A DNA stretch of 64,000 nt from Simmondsia chinensis (Eukaryota; Streptophyta; Magnoliopsida; Caryophyllales; Simmondsiaceae). The first letter of the stretch is position 1, and each line of letters begins with the position of its first letter. The DNA is taken from the NCBI GenBank assembly GCA_018398585.1, contig JAGTTD010000001.1, positions 35,851,938 to 35,915,937 of the forward strand, given 5' to 3'. The position numbers and the translations under genes were made by a program. The notes under the pieces are model-generated. The model searched no databases, was not told the DNA's origin, and saw only the letters and a program-made list of their open reading frames with translations. Below, piece after piece: positions 1 through 10,138 of the stretch.

Positions 1-575
1 TGTGATGCTTAGCCCAGACAGAAAGGTGGTTGAGCATAGGCTTCCTGTCAAGCCAGACTCGGGGCCCATCACTCAAGCGTAGAGGAGAATTTTCGAGCAC
101 GTTATTGATATCAAAAGACTCTTAAAGGCCAAATTTATCAGGACTGCTAGGAATGCTGAATGCTTGGAAAATATTGTTACTATCATTAAGAAAAACAATA
201 AAATTAGGGTCTTCATTGACTTCAAAGATTTGAATGCAGCCACGCCAAAGGACAAATACCCAATGCCGATTGCTGACGTGCTCATTGACTCAGCCTAAAG
301 CCATGAGGTCTTGTCTTTTATGGATGGCTACTGTGGATACTATCAATTTATGATTGCTGTGGAAGATAATCCTAAGATAGCATTCAAGTGTCCCAGGTCA
401 ATGGGAACCTTTCAGTGGGTGGCTGTGTGATTCGATTTGAAAAATGCTGGTGCCACCTACCAGAGGGCCACGAACATAATCTTTCATGACCTCATTGGCA
501 AGAGCATGGAAGTCTACATAGACTATATGATGGCCAAATCAAATCCCAAGTCAAGCACATGGAAGACTTAATGGG
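1..575 (+). pseudogene. T1: Tat/Ogre-like Ty3 reverse transcriptase, broken
   Basis: Translation of the + strand, with stops, gives the core of a Ty3/gypsy reverse transcriptase: a FIDFKDLNAATPKDKYPMP block (about 208-264), then FMDGYCGYYQF and a KNAGATYQRA block, then EVYIDYMM near 510-533. These are typical of the Tat/Ogre lineage. The catalytic YxDD box reads YIDY, so the second aspartate is lost, and there are in-frame stops near 90, 296 and 428. The enzyme would have copied element RNA in cytoplasmic particles. The element starts left of the window. Its reading resumes at 1014 after a LINE insertion. Lineage call is from remembered motifs; dead copy is certain. Confidence 0.85.
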
Positions 576-1013
576 GTTTTCGTCGAACCCCTATGAAGGA
601 CGAGTTGTTGAGACTCTCGAAGACTTAGCTAATGTGTATGCTTATTTAGCTTCCCATGGAGGTTGTGAGCTAGCTCCCATCGTTTCATTTCGAAGGACTA
701 GAGCTGCTTCGATTAAGCAAAATTTGGATCCCCCACCCCTCCTCCAAAGGGGCACGCCGACGTTGAGTAGTTGTTCTCCTCTTCTGTGTTCGATTTACTT
801 GGATGCTTTGATGTAATCTTTTTATTTCCTCTTGTTTTGGCTTTTGCTGTGTTTGCTTTTCCTAGCTTTGTTTAGCTTTCTTTTTGAAATTCTTTGTACG
901 CCTCGATAATGCCTTGGGGTATGCACCTCATACTCATATATGATTTATTTTATATATATATATACACACTCACTTGCCAAAAAAAGACGTGGGGGGGGGG
1001 GGGGGGGGGGGGG
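576..1013 (+). mobile_element. 5'-truncated LINE tail inserted in T1 reverse transcriptase
   Basis: The T1 reading frame stops at an EDLMG block (about 560-577) and resumes at 1014 with FFRMRTHNLMMNPLKC, which is the next part of the same RT. The intervening piece ends a short coding stretch with RRTRAASIKQ, then has a T-rich 3' UTR, a (TA)n stretch at 950-963 and a short A tail (979-984). The same layout, with RMTRAASKKQ, closes the LINE at 12944-15441, so both belong to one family. The flanks AGACTTAATGGGG on the left and AGACGTGGGG on the right look like a blurred target duplication. The right edge is a 23-nt G run (991-1013). Confidence 0.7.
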
Positions 1014-1936
1014 TTCTTTAGAATGAGGACCCATAACCTCATGATGAATCCACTAAAATGTGCCGTTGACATACACGCTGGAAACTTTCTTGGTTTTCTG
1101 GTACACCAGAGGAGCATCAAGGTGGACAACAATAAGACTAAGGCCATTCAACATGCCAAACTGCCTTCATGTAAAAAGGACCTTCAATGCTTCTTAGGGC
1201 AAGCTAAATTCCTAAAACATTTCATCCTGAATGTCGCAGGAAAAACAAAAGTCTTTTCTCCGCTATAGAGGCTTAAGTTTGAAGAGAACTTCAGGTAGGA
1301 GGAGCCACATCAAGCAGCTTTTGAGGCCATCAAGGAATACTTGATCAGATGGCTAGCTCTCATACCACCAAAGCATGGAAAACCTTTAAAGATTTATGTC
1401 TATGCTTACGAGTAATCTATTGGTTGTTTGCTTGTAGAGGACAATGAGCAAGGGTTTGAACGGGCTATGTTCTACCTTAGCTGTTGCTTACATGAATGTG
1501 AAATAAAATACTCCTCAATTTAGAAATTGTGTCTATCTTTATTCTATGCATCAGAAAAATTGAGGCATTACTTCTTGGCATTTACCATATACGTGGTTCC
1601 TCAGATAAATGTCCTTAAATACATGCGAGATAGACCCTTGATGAGGGGGAGATTAAACAAGTGGAGCATTGCTCTACTTCAGTTTGAGTTGGTCTATGTG
1701 TCAGAAAAGTCGGCCAAGGGTTAAGCCTTAGTAGACTTTTTCGTTGACCTCCCAAACATTTGTACCGGCTCAAACTGCTCCTAGTAGTGGAAATGGTCCC
1801 GTAGAAACTATACTTTGATGGATCAAGGAACAATTCAAGTGCTGGAATTGGAACTGTGATAGAATCCCCTGCTAGGATCATTACTAAATTAGATATTGCC
1901 TTGGTTAGCAAGAGCTCCAACAACATGACAAAGTAT
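1014..1936 (+). pseudogene. T1: RT thumb/connection and N-terminal RNase H, broken
   Basis: This is the continuation of the T1 polyprotein. It reads through an FLGFLVHQRSIKVDNNKTKA block typical of the RT-RNase H junction (about 1089-1143), then FLGQAKFLKHFI, then a degenerate RNase H with ALIPPKHGKPLKIYV and YASEKLRHYF (1546-1575). A second RNase H block follows at about 1800-1936 and ends in NNMTKY. Many stops interrupt it (1266, 1411 and others), and it is cut by the SINE at 1937. Its role would have been removal of the RNA strand during reverse transcription. Confidence 0.75.
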
Positions 1937-2210
1937 AAACAAACAAACAAACAACAGACCCAGTGCCTCAAGAGCTCTCGCATAAGCAGGGTCTGGGAGG
2001 GGTGAATATACATAGCCTTACCCTTTAGGGTGTAACCCTGTCAAGAGGCTGTTCCGAGGCCCCCCAACCTTATAGGGTTGGCAACACGAGGACTTCTCAA
2101 GAGGTCACCCATCTTGGTACTACTCTCGCCTAAGCATGCTAAACTTGGAAGTTCGAACGGGATCCGGTTTTATTAGTGCCTAGTATTAATAATAGGCTCA
2201 CACACTCTCT
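1937..2210 (-). mobile_element. 5S-rRNA-headed SINE in T1 RNase H
   Basis: Read on the minus strand from 2210 down, the insert begins with a degenerate 5S rRNA (2202-2075). A short linker follows, then a body with GGGTAAGGCTATGTATATTC and CCTCCCAGACCCTGC, and a (TTTG)n 3' tail at 1956-1937. The body and tail resemble the widespread Au/TS-type plant SINE 3' region, from memory. The T1 RNase H frame breaks at about 1936 and resumes at 2211 with LEMPVPNVIVKGD, so this is an insertion into T1. I could not define a clean target duplication; some T1 sequence may have been lost at the site. SINEs have no protein and use LINE machinery. A Cassandra TRIM LTR, which also carries 5S sequence, is the main alternative, but the TTTG tail and the lack of TG..CA ends favour a SINE. 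Confidence 0.7.
2075..2202 (-). pseudogene. 5S rRNA-derived sequence (SINE head)
   Basis: The minus strand matches plant 5S rRNA over nearly its whole length. Landmarks are GCACTAATAAAACCGGATCC (5' part), AAGTTTAGCATGCTTAGG (A-box region), GAGAGTAGTACCAAGATGGG followed by TGACC (IE and C box), and AAGTCCTCGTGTTGCCAACC (3' end). The C-box part is best preserved, as expected if the internal Pol III promoter drove the SINE. The segment that is ATCAGAACTCC in normal 5S reads GTTCGAACTTCC here, which resembles a tRNA B box. It is not a functional 5S gene: the 5' end is scrambled and it sits alone inside a retrotransposon. Confidence 0.85.
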
Positions 2211-2580
2211 TGGAGATGCCGGTCCCTAATGTCATTGTTAAAGGGGATGCACAATTGGTCATTTGCCAAGTAAAAGAGGAGTTTCAATGTTTGAGCAACA
2301 CCTCGAACATATCCTTTTAAGTAGTACAAAAGCTATTGAATAAGCTCAATGGTGTACAGATTGAGCATATTTCTAGAGAACAAAACAAAGCAGCCAATGA
2401 CTTGGCTCAGTTAGCTTCAGGGTACAAGTTGCCCAGGAATTGGTGCGAAGAAACCATGGTCATCAAGACTAAAGTTTCAGTCTATGACATTAGATCACTG
2501 AGTCTTTCAGTATTGAGAGCAAAGTCAAGCCAAGTTAACACTTTGATTGCATTGAAACCCATCAAACTGTCCTAAGTCAA
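2211..2580 (+). pseudogene. T1: RNase H C-terminal part
   Basis: After the SINE the T1 frame resumes with VPNVIVKGDAQLVICQVKEE and continues to LLNKLNGVQIEHISREQNKA, then NDLAQLASGYKLP. The GDAQLVI and REQN-KAANDLA blocks are the third and fourth RNase H motifs of Tat-lineage elements. A stop lies near 2321 before the last block. The protein ends at a TAA near 2573. Confidence 0.8.
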
Positions 2581-2639
2581 CATGAGGACTAGAGAAAGCT
2601 TTTAATGTACTTCAAGAACCCTCATGGCTACATTAAGGA

Positions 2640-3780
2640 CAGAAAGATGAACATGAGTGCTCCTTGATTCCATCTAGACAATGAATCTGGAGTCATATAA
2701 AGGGAACGCTAGTGGAGTGCTTCTCAGGTGCCTTGACTTGGATGAAGAAATGCTAGTAATGGTGGGAGCACATGAGGGTACCTATAGATCCCATCTAGCT
2801 AACAATAAGATGCACTGGCTCATCAGACGTTATGGCTATTACTGGCCATCAATGATGGAAGATTACATAAAATATGCCAAGGGGTGCAGAGCATGCCAAA
2901 GACATGGTGATGTACTAAGAGTCCCTACAGTTGAGATGCATGCTATTGTCAAGTCGTGGCCCTTTAGAGGTTGGGGAATGGACATCATTGGGAAGGTTAA
3001 CTCCCCTTCTAACAAGCAAGACTCTTACATTCTTGTCACTGTAAACTACTTCACAAAATCGGTGAAGGCTAAACAGTATAGGGATATCAATTAGTAAGAC
3101 ATGATTAATTTTATCAAAGGGTACATCCTATGTAGATTTGGTACCCTTGAAACCATGACTGCGGATGAAGCTAAGGTGTTCAATGGAGCTGAGAATAAGA
3201 AATTCACCAAGAGTTTCAATATGGAAACCTTGAACTCAATTCCTTACTATGCTCAATCTAATGGCAGGTACAGGTAATGAATAAAATTTTAAAGGCCAAC
3301 ATTAAGAAAATTATTGAGGACAATCCCAGGAGGTGGCATGAATTGCTACTTGATGCCCTTTGAGCTTACAAAATGTCCAAACATGATGCAAATGGGACAA
3401 TTCCCTTCCAATTGACATATGGTCATGATGCCATGCTTCCAAAAGAAGTAACAATTCAGTCTATTACGCTGGCTTATCAAGGAAGGTTTTCTAAACTTGA
3501 ATATGAGTTGGCTTTGATAGACAAACTAACTAACTTGGACTAAGTGAGGTTTGATACCTTCACAAGTTAGAGAAACAAAGAATAGGGTGGCCAAAGCCTA
3601 TAACAAAAGGCCAAACTCAGGTCTTTTAACCTAGGGGATATTGTCTAGAAAATGGTTTTACTCATTGGCCAAAAAGAGCGTGTCATTGGGAAATGGTCCC
3701 CAAACTGGGAGGGCCCATGTTGAGTCATTAAGCTATTTAGAGGCAATGCTCAACTACTCCATGTCCTAGATTGAACAACT
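2640..3780 (+). pseudogene. T1: integrase, broken
   Basis: The zinc-binding domain is visible: AHEGTYRSHLANNKMHW, then CRACQRHGD (2768-2915), an HHCC finger. The catalytic core follows, with WGMDIIGKVNSPSNKQDSYI holding the first Asp and VTVNYFTKSVKAK. The second block at about 3160-3200 (TADEAKVFNG) has the second Asp. The region PYYAQSNGR where the catalytic Glu should follow is broken by frameshift and stops near 3275. Remnants of the C-terminal domain run to about 3780. Integrase would have joined element cDNA to chromosomal DNA; this copy cannot. Confidence 0.8.
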
Positions 3781-4407
3781 CACCCAGGGGTCATCAATGG
3801 AAGGTTTCTAAAGGAATATGTGCCATCAATTTCGGATTCGAACAAGGAAGCTCTTATGTTTAGATTCCCTGAATTATGGGCTCAGTTTCAATATCAATGT
3901 CTTAAGGATTAATCTCATGATCCTTAAGTTAGAAAAATAAAAGGAAAGGGAACCACCAAATTGAGAGACGTATTTGACAAAAAACGTGTATTTCATCTAT
4001 ATTATTCAAGAGTACATGGATCACACACAAAATAAACAACATGGGGCAAAAATCGTATTTGTGGTTGTTCCCTTGAGCTACGGGTGTTAACTTTCTCCCA
4101 GCGGTTAAGAAGCTAGCCTCGTGGATAGGATTTTAGAACTCTTGATATTATCTGACCTGATCCTCCTATTTTGAGGTTCAAAAGATTTCAGTGAAATCCA
4201 AGGAAAGCAGAGTCATAATAGTATTCCTTAAGGATATAAGAGTATGGTTAAAAACAAAAAAAAATCTTACTTAACTGGTTTGAAACCAATAAGTTATAAT
4301 GATGAGAATTTTGATACTTATAGGCCCTTACGGAAAGACGTGGTGTCATTATGAGCCTAGGGTTAGATTTCTCGAGAAATCCTTTAAAAATTGAAATAGG
4401 GAGGGCA
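3781..4407 (+). other. T1 3' internal region and polypurine tract
   Basis: Apart from a possible end of the pol frame (FRFPELWAQFQYQC, about 3859-3900, then stop), I see no coding capacity. The stretch ends in AAATAGGGAGGGCA (4394-4407), which has the place and composition of a polypurine tract just before the 3' LTR start TGTGGC at 4408. The PPT assignment is inference; no second LTR is in the window to confirm it. Confidence 0.5.
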
Positions 4408-4640
4408 TGTGGCAAAGAGGATGTCTATGAAATTCCAATTGCCATTTGCTGTCTGTAAGCTCGAAGACCACCAGAGAAGGGGTTTGCAAGCTTGTTGTGC
4501 ATTAACATGGTGGCTGGAAAATGTTCACATCAATAACTAGAAACATGCGCCACCTATGCCGGAGGCATAGTCAAGTGGTCCACCTAACTCAAGAAGCCAC
4601 AGAAATTTGTCCACTTATTCACGTGGGGAAGAACATCTAC
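4408..4640 (+). repeat. T1 3' LTR, part 1 (U3 start)
   Basis: The segment begins TGTGGC directly after a purine tract and stops abruptly at 4640, where sequence switches to reverse-strand Athila integrase. The LTR appears to resume at 15442 and again at 24911. The 5' LTR of T1 is outside the window, so the boundaries rest on context only. Confidence 0.5.
4627..4638. repeat. Left target-site duplication of the Athila/LINE composite
   Basis: GGAAGAACATCT here recurs exactly at 15442-15453, directly after the LINE A tail. Extending two bases gives AC on the left and GC on the right. The pair brackets the permuted Athila copy plus the LINE as one unit. Confidence 0.7.
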
Positions 4641-5470
4641 TTGGTCTTAGTCAAAATTCAAGGCTCTAGTGGTCCAATAAGCACAGTGTTCTAGCTCAGC
4701 TGGTAAATGACACGCTTTACCAAAGACCAACCTATGGGGTGACATACCAAGGGGGTTCTTGTAAGCGGCGCGGTATGCCCAAAGAGCATCATTCAACCTA
4801 AGGGACTAATCTTTTCTATCAGGACAAATTGTTTTCTCAAGTATAGACTTGATCTCACGGTCTAAAAGCTCTACTTGACCACTAGTTTGGGGATGATAGG
4901 GGGCGGCAATCTTATGATGCACTGAGTACTTCCTAAGAAGTGCATCAAATGACCTATGAATGAAATGACTACCACCATCACTAATGAGTGTTCTAGGGGT
5001 ACCAAAGCGGTTAAAAATGTGGTCCTTGACAAATTGCATGACCACTTTGGGGTCACTGGTCCTAGTAGGTATAGCCTCAACCCATTTAGACACATAGTCG
5101 ACCCCTAAAAGTATGTAAAGAAACCCAAAAGATGGGGGAAATGGTACCATAAACTCAATACCCCAAACATCAAATATTTCCACAATTAAAATGGGGTTCA
5201 AAGGCATCATGTCTCGACGCGTCATTGCGCCTGTGCGTTGACAACACTCACAGGCAAGATAAAACTTGTGAGCATCCTTGAACAGAGTAGGCCAATAAAA
5301 ACCACACTGTAGGACTTTTGCAGCAGTCCTACGACCTCCAAATTGTCCTCCACATGCATATGAGTGACAGAAAGATAAAATGCTATGATACTCACACTCT
5401 GGAACACATCTACGAATTACTTGGTCCGCGCAATGTTTAAACAAGTCAGGGTCATCCCAGTAAAAGTGCT
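4641..5470 (-). pseudogene. A1: Athila integrase, C-terminally cut
   Basis: On the minus strand from 5444: HSILSFCHSYACGGQFGGRR (HH part of the zinc finger), CECCQRTGAMTRRDMMP (CC part), GIEFMVPFPPSFGF (first catalytic Asp position reads Glu), YVSKWVEAIPTRTSDPKVV, then [10 protein letters not shown] (second Asp) and HPQTSGQVELLDREIK (catalytic Glu). The open frame is continuous from 5444 to 4806; remains continue to 4641, where the expected NFDLDQ block is interrupted by the composite's edge. The D to E change in the first catalytic block suggests an inactive enzyme even before truncation. Confidence 0.85.
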
Positions 5471-6662
5471 TTACTTGAGAGTAAAACCTATCCTTTTCTT
5501 GCTTAGACCAAGTAGATGGAATCGCACCTGTAGTGAGAAAGTTAACAATATCTGTGAACCAAGGGCCACGTGAATGGGAGACAACAAAAAGTTGCTGATC
5601 TGGAAAAAGTCATGCATTGAAATAGATGGATCATGATGCTCAAAGAAAATCCTAGAGAGATGGTCAGCTACCACATTCTCTGCACCTTTCTTTTCTCTAA
5701 TCTTAATGTCAAACTCTTGAAGTAGAAGAATCCACCTAATGAGCCTAGGTTTCGTTTCTTTCTTAGAGAGAAAATATTTCAACGCAACATGGTCGGAATA
5801 TATATTGACTTTTGACCTCAAAAGATAGGAACGAAACTTTTCAAGAGCGAACACAACAGCTAGCAACTCCTTTTCAGCGGTGGTGTAATGGCGTTGGGCA
5901 TCATTAAGAGTTTTACTAGCATAATAAATGACATGAGGCACTTTGTTTACTCGTTGACCTAGAACAACACCTATCGCAAAATCAGAAGTGTCACACATAA
6001 TTTCAAAAGGAAGAGAGTAATCTCGGGGCTGCATAATGGGGGCCGAAACAAGTAATGACCATAGTTTTTGAAAAGCTTCTAAGCAAGACTCATCAAACTC
6101 AAATGGTATTTCCTTAACTGGAAAGCTCGTCAATGGTCTAGCTAACTTCCCAAAGTCCTTAATGAATCTCCTATCCTTAATGAATCTCCTATAGAAACCT
6201 GCATGACCTAGAAAGGATCGAACTTGCTTCACATTTGAGGGAGGGGGTAAGTTTGCAATCAGATCTACCTTAGCCTTATCAACCTCAATACCCTTCTTAG
6301 ACACTCTATGACCCAATACAATCCTCTATTGAACCATAAAGTGACTCTTTTCCCAACTCAAAACAAGATTGGTCTCTTCACATCTTTTTAGCACAAGTCA
6401 TAAATTCTGCAAACATTCATCAAACGAAGGTCCAAAAACAGAGAAATCATCCATAAAAACCTCAAGAAATCTATCTACCATGTCAGAAAAGATAGACATC
6501 ATGCATCTCTGAAATGTAGCGGGTGCATTACATAAACCAAATGGCATCCTACGATAGGCAAATGTGCCGAAAGGGCACGTAAAAGTTGTTTTTTCTCGAT
6601 CCTCTGGGTAGACTGCTACCTGGTTATATCCTGAATATCCATCAAGAAAATAGTAAAAAGCT
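5471..6662 (-). pseudogene. A1: Athila RT C-terminal half and RNase H
   Basis: Frame 6316-5471 starts in [17 protein letters not shown], then [14 protein letters not shown], the RNase H motifs [34 protein letters not shown] and [15 protein letters not shown], and ends in [10 protein letters not shown] before drifting out of frame near 5590. Upstream (6317-6662), in other frames, FQRCMMSIFSDMVDRFLEVF followed by MDDFSVFG shows an intact catalytic FMDD box near 6445. An 18-bp tandem duplication repeats RRFIKD near 6165-6200. Stops and frameshifts at about 6317-6420 separate the pieces. Confidence 0.85.
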
Positions 6663-7130
6663 CTAACTAGCTAACTTCTGCAAAATCTGGTCGATGAATG
6701 GTAGAGGAAAATGGTCCTTCCTAGTGGTAGAGTTAAGCTTCCTATAGTCAATACAAACTCTCCAGCCCGTGGTCTCTCTAGTGGGCACTAACTCTCCATC
6801 ACTACTCCTAACCATAGTAATGCCCGACTTCTTTGGGACTACCTGAACAGGACTAACCCACCTACTATCAAAAATTGGGTAAATGATACCCGAATCAAGC
6901 AACTTCACAATCTCTTTCATTACCACTTCTTTTATGTTAGGGTTCAACCTCCTTTGCATCTGTCTAGTGGGTCTAGCATTCTCATCAAGAAAAATCCTAT
7001 GCATACAAACGGAAGGGTCTAGACCCTTCAAATCGGCCGCAGACCACCCAATGGCACTCTTATGATCACTAAGCACTATCATCAATGCATCCTCCTATTC
7101 CCTGGACAACTGAGAAGAGATAATCACCAG
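6663..7130 (-). pseudogene. A1: Athila RT N-terminal half
   Basis: The open frame 7085-6663 reads HKSAIGWSAADLKGLDPSVC, then EVVMKEIVKLLDSGIIYPI, SRWVSPVQVVPKKSGIT and WRVCIDYRKLNSTTRKDHFP. These are the finger and first palm blocks of Ty3 RT in Athila elements. The frame ends at LPFIDQILQKLAS, just before the catalytic part, which continues in another frame below 6662. Confidence 0.85.
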
Positions 7131-7207
7131 TAAAGTCTAATCGGGTCCTAAGAAAGCATACTTAAGAGTAGATGGCAACGACTTCAGTTCAAGCTTGGGT
7201 AGTGATA

Positions 7208-7960
7208 CTATGGAAAGCAAGGCAGGGAATCCGAAAGCGTAGGTAAAGCTTTTACTTTTGACAGCCAATGACAAGTCTCTAAAGGGGCACATATCTCAAG
7301 CAAATCACTCATCTCTCTATTGTCATTTTCAATCTCAAAATCATCATAACAATCGTATACTAGTGCTCGCTCAAGGGAATCACTAACTAGGATAGAAGGG
7401 AGTGTTTGGTCCACCAAATCATCAATAATATCCACCCAGTAACACTCCAACTCATCCTCACTAGTAGGTGACAACAAAGCCTTAAAAATATTTAACCTAA
7501 TAGTTATATTGGCAAAACTAACATCCATTACCCCAGATCCACAACTGATGGTAGCATTGACAGTCGCTAAGAAAGGCCGACCTAGGATGACAGGGATATG
7601 GTTTTTTGGATGACTAGAAGGTTCCATATGAAGCACGAGGAAATCAGCAGGAAACAAGGCTTTGTCTACTCTCATTACTACGTTGATCAGCTCACCACGG
7701 GGAATCCTAGATGATCTATCTTCTAATTGCAAGGTCACCATGGTGGGTTGCAACTCTCCCAGGCCTAACTTCTCATTAACCGAGTAAGGAATAATGTTGA
7801 CACTCACTCCTAAGTCCAGTAAAGCTTTATCGATCGGGTAGTCTCCAAGTGAACAAGAGATGGTGGGGACACCAGGGTCTTTGTACTTAACTGGAGTGTC
7901 ACACTTCAGAATAGAGCTCACTTGCTCGGCTAAGAACACTTTTTTAGGCAGATGTGCTCT
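7208..7960 (-). pseudogene. A1: Athila aspartic protease region
   Basis: On the minus strand: GVPTISCSLGDYPIDKALLD followed by LGVSVNIIPYS, so the active-site triad reads DLG as in Athila relatives, then LPADF-type and VILGRPFLATVNATI blocks. The open frame runs 7939-7208 without a stop, which is long for this window. The protease would cleave the Gag-Pol polyprotein. An acidic tail (IDDLVDQTLPSILV) follows toward RT. The same region is present in A2 (53821-54528) and A3 (36200-36890). Confidence 0.85.
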
Positions 7961-8461
7961 AGATCACCTCTTTTGGTTCAGAAGGTCCTTAATAAACTTT
8001 GCATAGGCCGGGATCTGTTTAATCGCATCAAGAAGGGGAATGTTTATCTTTACTTGCCTAAAAGTCTCCAAAATGTCTTCCCACTTCTTGTCCTTCCCAT
8101 TTGGATGTGGCGCAATTGAAGCTTGGGGAAGGGCACTCTAGGTTCATATGACGAGGGAAGATCGAAGGCTTGAGGAGTGGGAGAAGGGTGCATGACCTCA
8201 TCGGTCTCCTTTTCTCTCTCCTTGCTCTTCTCTTCTTCCTCACCACTCATGTACTTCACTTTCAGCACTCACCCCATTGTCAACCTCTTTCCCATTTCTC
8301 ATCACTGTAATGGATTTTGCTTGTTCTTGCTGGGAAGGATAGTTGTCTTGTCTTACACAGTTCCTAGGGTTTTCTACAGCCTAGCTAGGAAGCCGTCCCT
8401 CATCTCTCCTACTCGGAGTGTTAGCTAGTTGACCTATTTGGGTTTCTAACTTTGCAATCGA
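7961..8461 (-). pseudogene. A1: gag-protease linker
   Basis: Minus-strand frames show a degraded linker with an acidic/basic repeat-like stretch (GEEEEKSKEREKETDE near 8240-8195) and EPRVPFPKLQLRH. In Athila elements a similar proline-rich linker sits between gag and protease. Frames are broken here, and no catalytic motif is expected. Confidence 0.55.
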
Positions 8462-8965
8462 TTATGTATGGGAGTGGAGGAGTTGGGAATTAACTTCCAA
8501 ACCTTTCAGCGCACTCAAAACCTTCTCTTCAAAATTCGAATTAGAGCTCAAATTAGGCGGTTGAGAATAGTTAGAAACATACCCTTGCGGTTGAAAACCT
8601 ACAGGCCAGGGCATACCAGGTTGTTGAGGTCGTGGGTTCTGTTGTTGTGGCATAAACTGTCTTTCTCCTCCTTGTCTCCAGGAGAAGTTAGGATGGTTTC
8701 TCCAGCCTAGATTGTACGTGTTTGAGTATGGGTCGTTTCGTGAGAATCCTTGGGCTGCATTGACTTGTTCCTCCGACCACTCCACATAAGGTGAAGCAGA
8801 GGAGCAGTCATGTGTAGAATGAGAGACACTAAAACATGAAGAGCAAGCACTATGCACATTTGAAACATGAGACACATTAGGTGCAGTAGAGGGGGCCAGT
8901 GTCATCTCAAATAGAGAAGTTAACTGTTCTACGAAAGAGGCAAGAGAGTCTACTTTCTTATCTAA
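8462..8965 (-). pseudogene. A1: gag C-terminal part with zinc knuckle
   Basis: On the minus strand, CSSCFSVSHSTHDC (about 8845-8804) is a CX2CX4HX4C zinc knuckle. It is followed by NDPYSNTYNLGWRNHPNFSW and a Q/P-rich tail, and by a coiled end (SNFEEKVLSALKGLEVNSQL). This is the nucleocapsid-like part of Athila Gag that would package element RNA. The frame is open 8905-8462; it joins the N-terminal gag block across a break near 8970-9040. Confidence 0.8.
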
Positions 8966-9043
8966 GATGGAGGTGTGGGGGTGAGGCTCATTTACTCCTC
9001 TATTTAACCTAGTAGCATTAAGACGTGCATGTGTGGCAGATTG

Positions 9044-9787
9044 TTACGAATTCTCATTCAAAAGTTCGAACAATTCCCATGCCTCGTCCTCATTCTTTCT
9101 AAGAAACTGACCACCGCATGAGGCATCAACAATTTGTTGACCCTTCCCATTTAACCCATAATAAAATTTTTGGATTGGTTGCCATTTAGGGATAGCATGA
9201 TGTGGACAAGGTCGTAAGAGTTCCCTAAACCTATCCCAACTCTCGTGAAACTCTTCAGTAGAAAGTTGGGCGAAGGTGTTAATGGCTCTCCTAGCAGTGT
9301 TAGTCTTGCTAATGGGATATAATTTCTCAAGAAATTCTTGTTGCATTTGGGTCCAAGTACTAATCGTCCTGCTAGGTAAGGTGCCTAACCAATATTTAGC
9401 CTTTTCCTTTAAAGAGAAAGGAAAGAGATGAAGCAAGATGGCGTCATCACTAACGTTAGGAATCCTAAAGGTTAAGCAAACCTCCATGAAACTGTCCAAG
9501 TGTGTGTACGGGTTCTCATTACCTAAGCCGTGGAATGAAGGAAGCATTTGTATAGTATGTGGTTTAAGCTCGAACTGATGGGCTACGGGTGGCAACCTAA
9601 TGCCTGAGGGTGAAGCATATGTGGTGGGAGTAAAGTAGTCCATAAGTGTACGTGGTTGTTGTTCGTCAGCCATTGCAGTTTGTGCTCGGTGTTGGGCTCT
9701 AAGGTCTCTTAAAGTTCTTTCAATTTCAGGGTCGAATCTAGTAAGGTTAAGAAAGAGCGATGACTGTGCATGAACAATTAACCACAC
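9044..9787 (-). pseudogene. A1: gag N-terminal (retrotrans_gag) domain
   Basis: The open frame 9787-9044 contains the Athila gag domain: FELKPHTIQMLPSFHGLGNE, then YTHLDSFMEVCLTFRIPNVS, LHLFPFSLKEKAKYWLGTLP and GQQIVDASCGGQFLRK, and ends NEDEAWELFELLNENS before a stop at 9041. Gag forms the cytoplasmic particle. The true start is unclear: the frame runs into leader sequence at 9787 and MADEQQPRTLMDYFTP near 9674 is a plausible initiator. Confidence 0.85.
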
Positions 9788-10114
9788 GAAGCAAGTAAAT
9801 TAAAAATTAAATAAGCAAAACAAATAAAACAGACAAAACAAATACTAAAAAAAAAAGACAAATAACAAGATACCCTAAAGTCTACTTATGCACGAAAATC
9901 ACAAGAAAAGTAATGCTAATAAAAAGAAGATAATTTTTTATTTTTTTTTAGAAAAGAGACAATAACAATTAAAGAAAATAAAAAATTAAAAATCCTAAAT
10001 TAAGATTTCAAATCCTGGGTTGAAAAATAAAATAAATTAATTTAAAATTAAAGAAGAAATAGAAAGTTAAAACTCAAAGAAAATCAAAAAAATAAAATTA
10101 CGAACGTTGCCGAG
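9788..10114 (-). other. A1 5' leader between PBS and gag
   Basis: A-rich (+ strand) noncoding leader with several oligo-A/T runs and no recognisable gene. It links the primer-binding site to gag. Confidence 0.6.
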
Positions 10115-10132
10115 TCCCCCGTAACGGCGCCA
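10115..10132 (-). promoter_or_regulatory. A1 primer-binding site (tRNA-Asp type)
   Basis: The minus strand reads TGGCGCCGTTACGGGGGA, close to the TGGCGCCGTTGCCGGGGA site used by Athila and relatives and attributed to tRNA-Asp. It lies 6 nt from the LTR end (CATCA), where minus-strand cDNA synthesis would begin. Confidence 0.85.
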
Positions 10133-10138
10133 AAAACT

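Noticed and set aside
2075..2202. A functional 5S rRNA gene
   Set aside because: Its ends are altered, it is a single copy with no 5S spacer, and it is fused to a SINE body inside a retrotransposon.
4692..4720. tRNA-like A-box TAGCTCAGCTGGTAAA
   Set aside because: It lies in the antisense of Athila integrase; the A2 copy at the matching place reads ACTCAACTAGTAAA, and no anticodon arm or B box follows. Chance resemblance.
8177..8428. Forward-strand serine-rich open frame
   Set aside because: Antisense shadow of the Athila gag-protease linker; no independent support.
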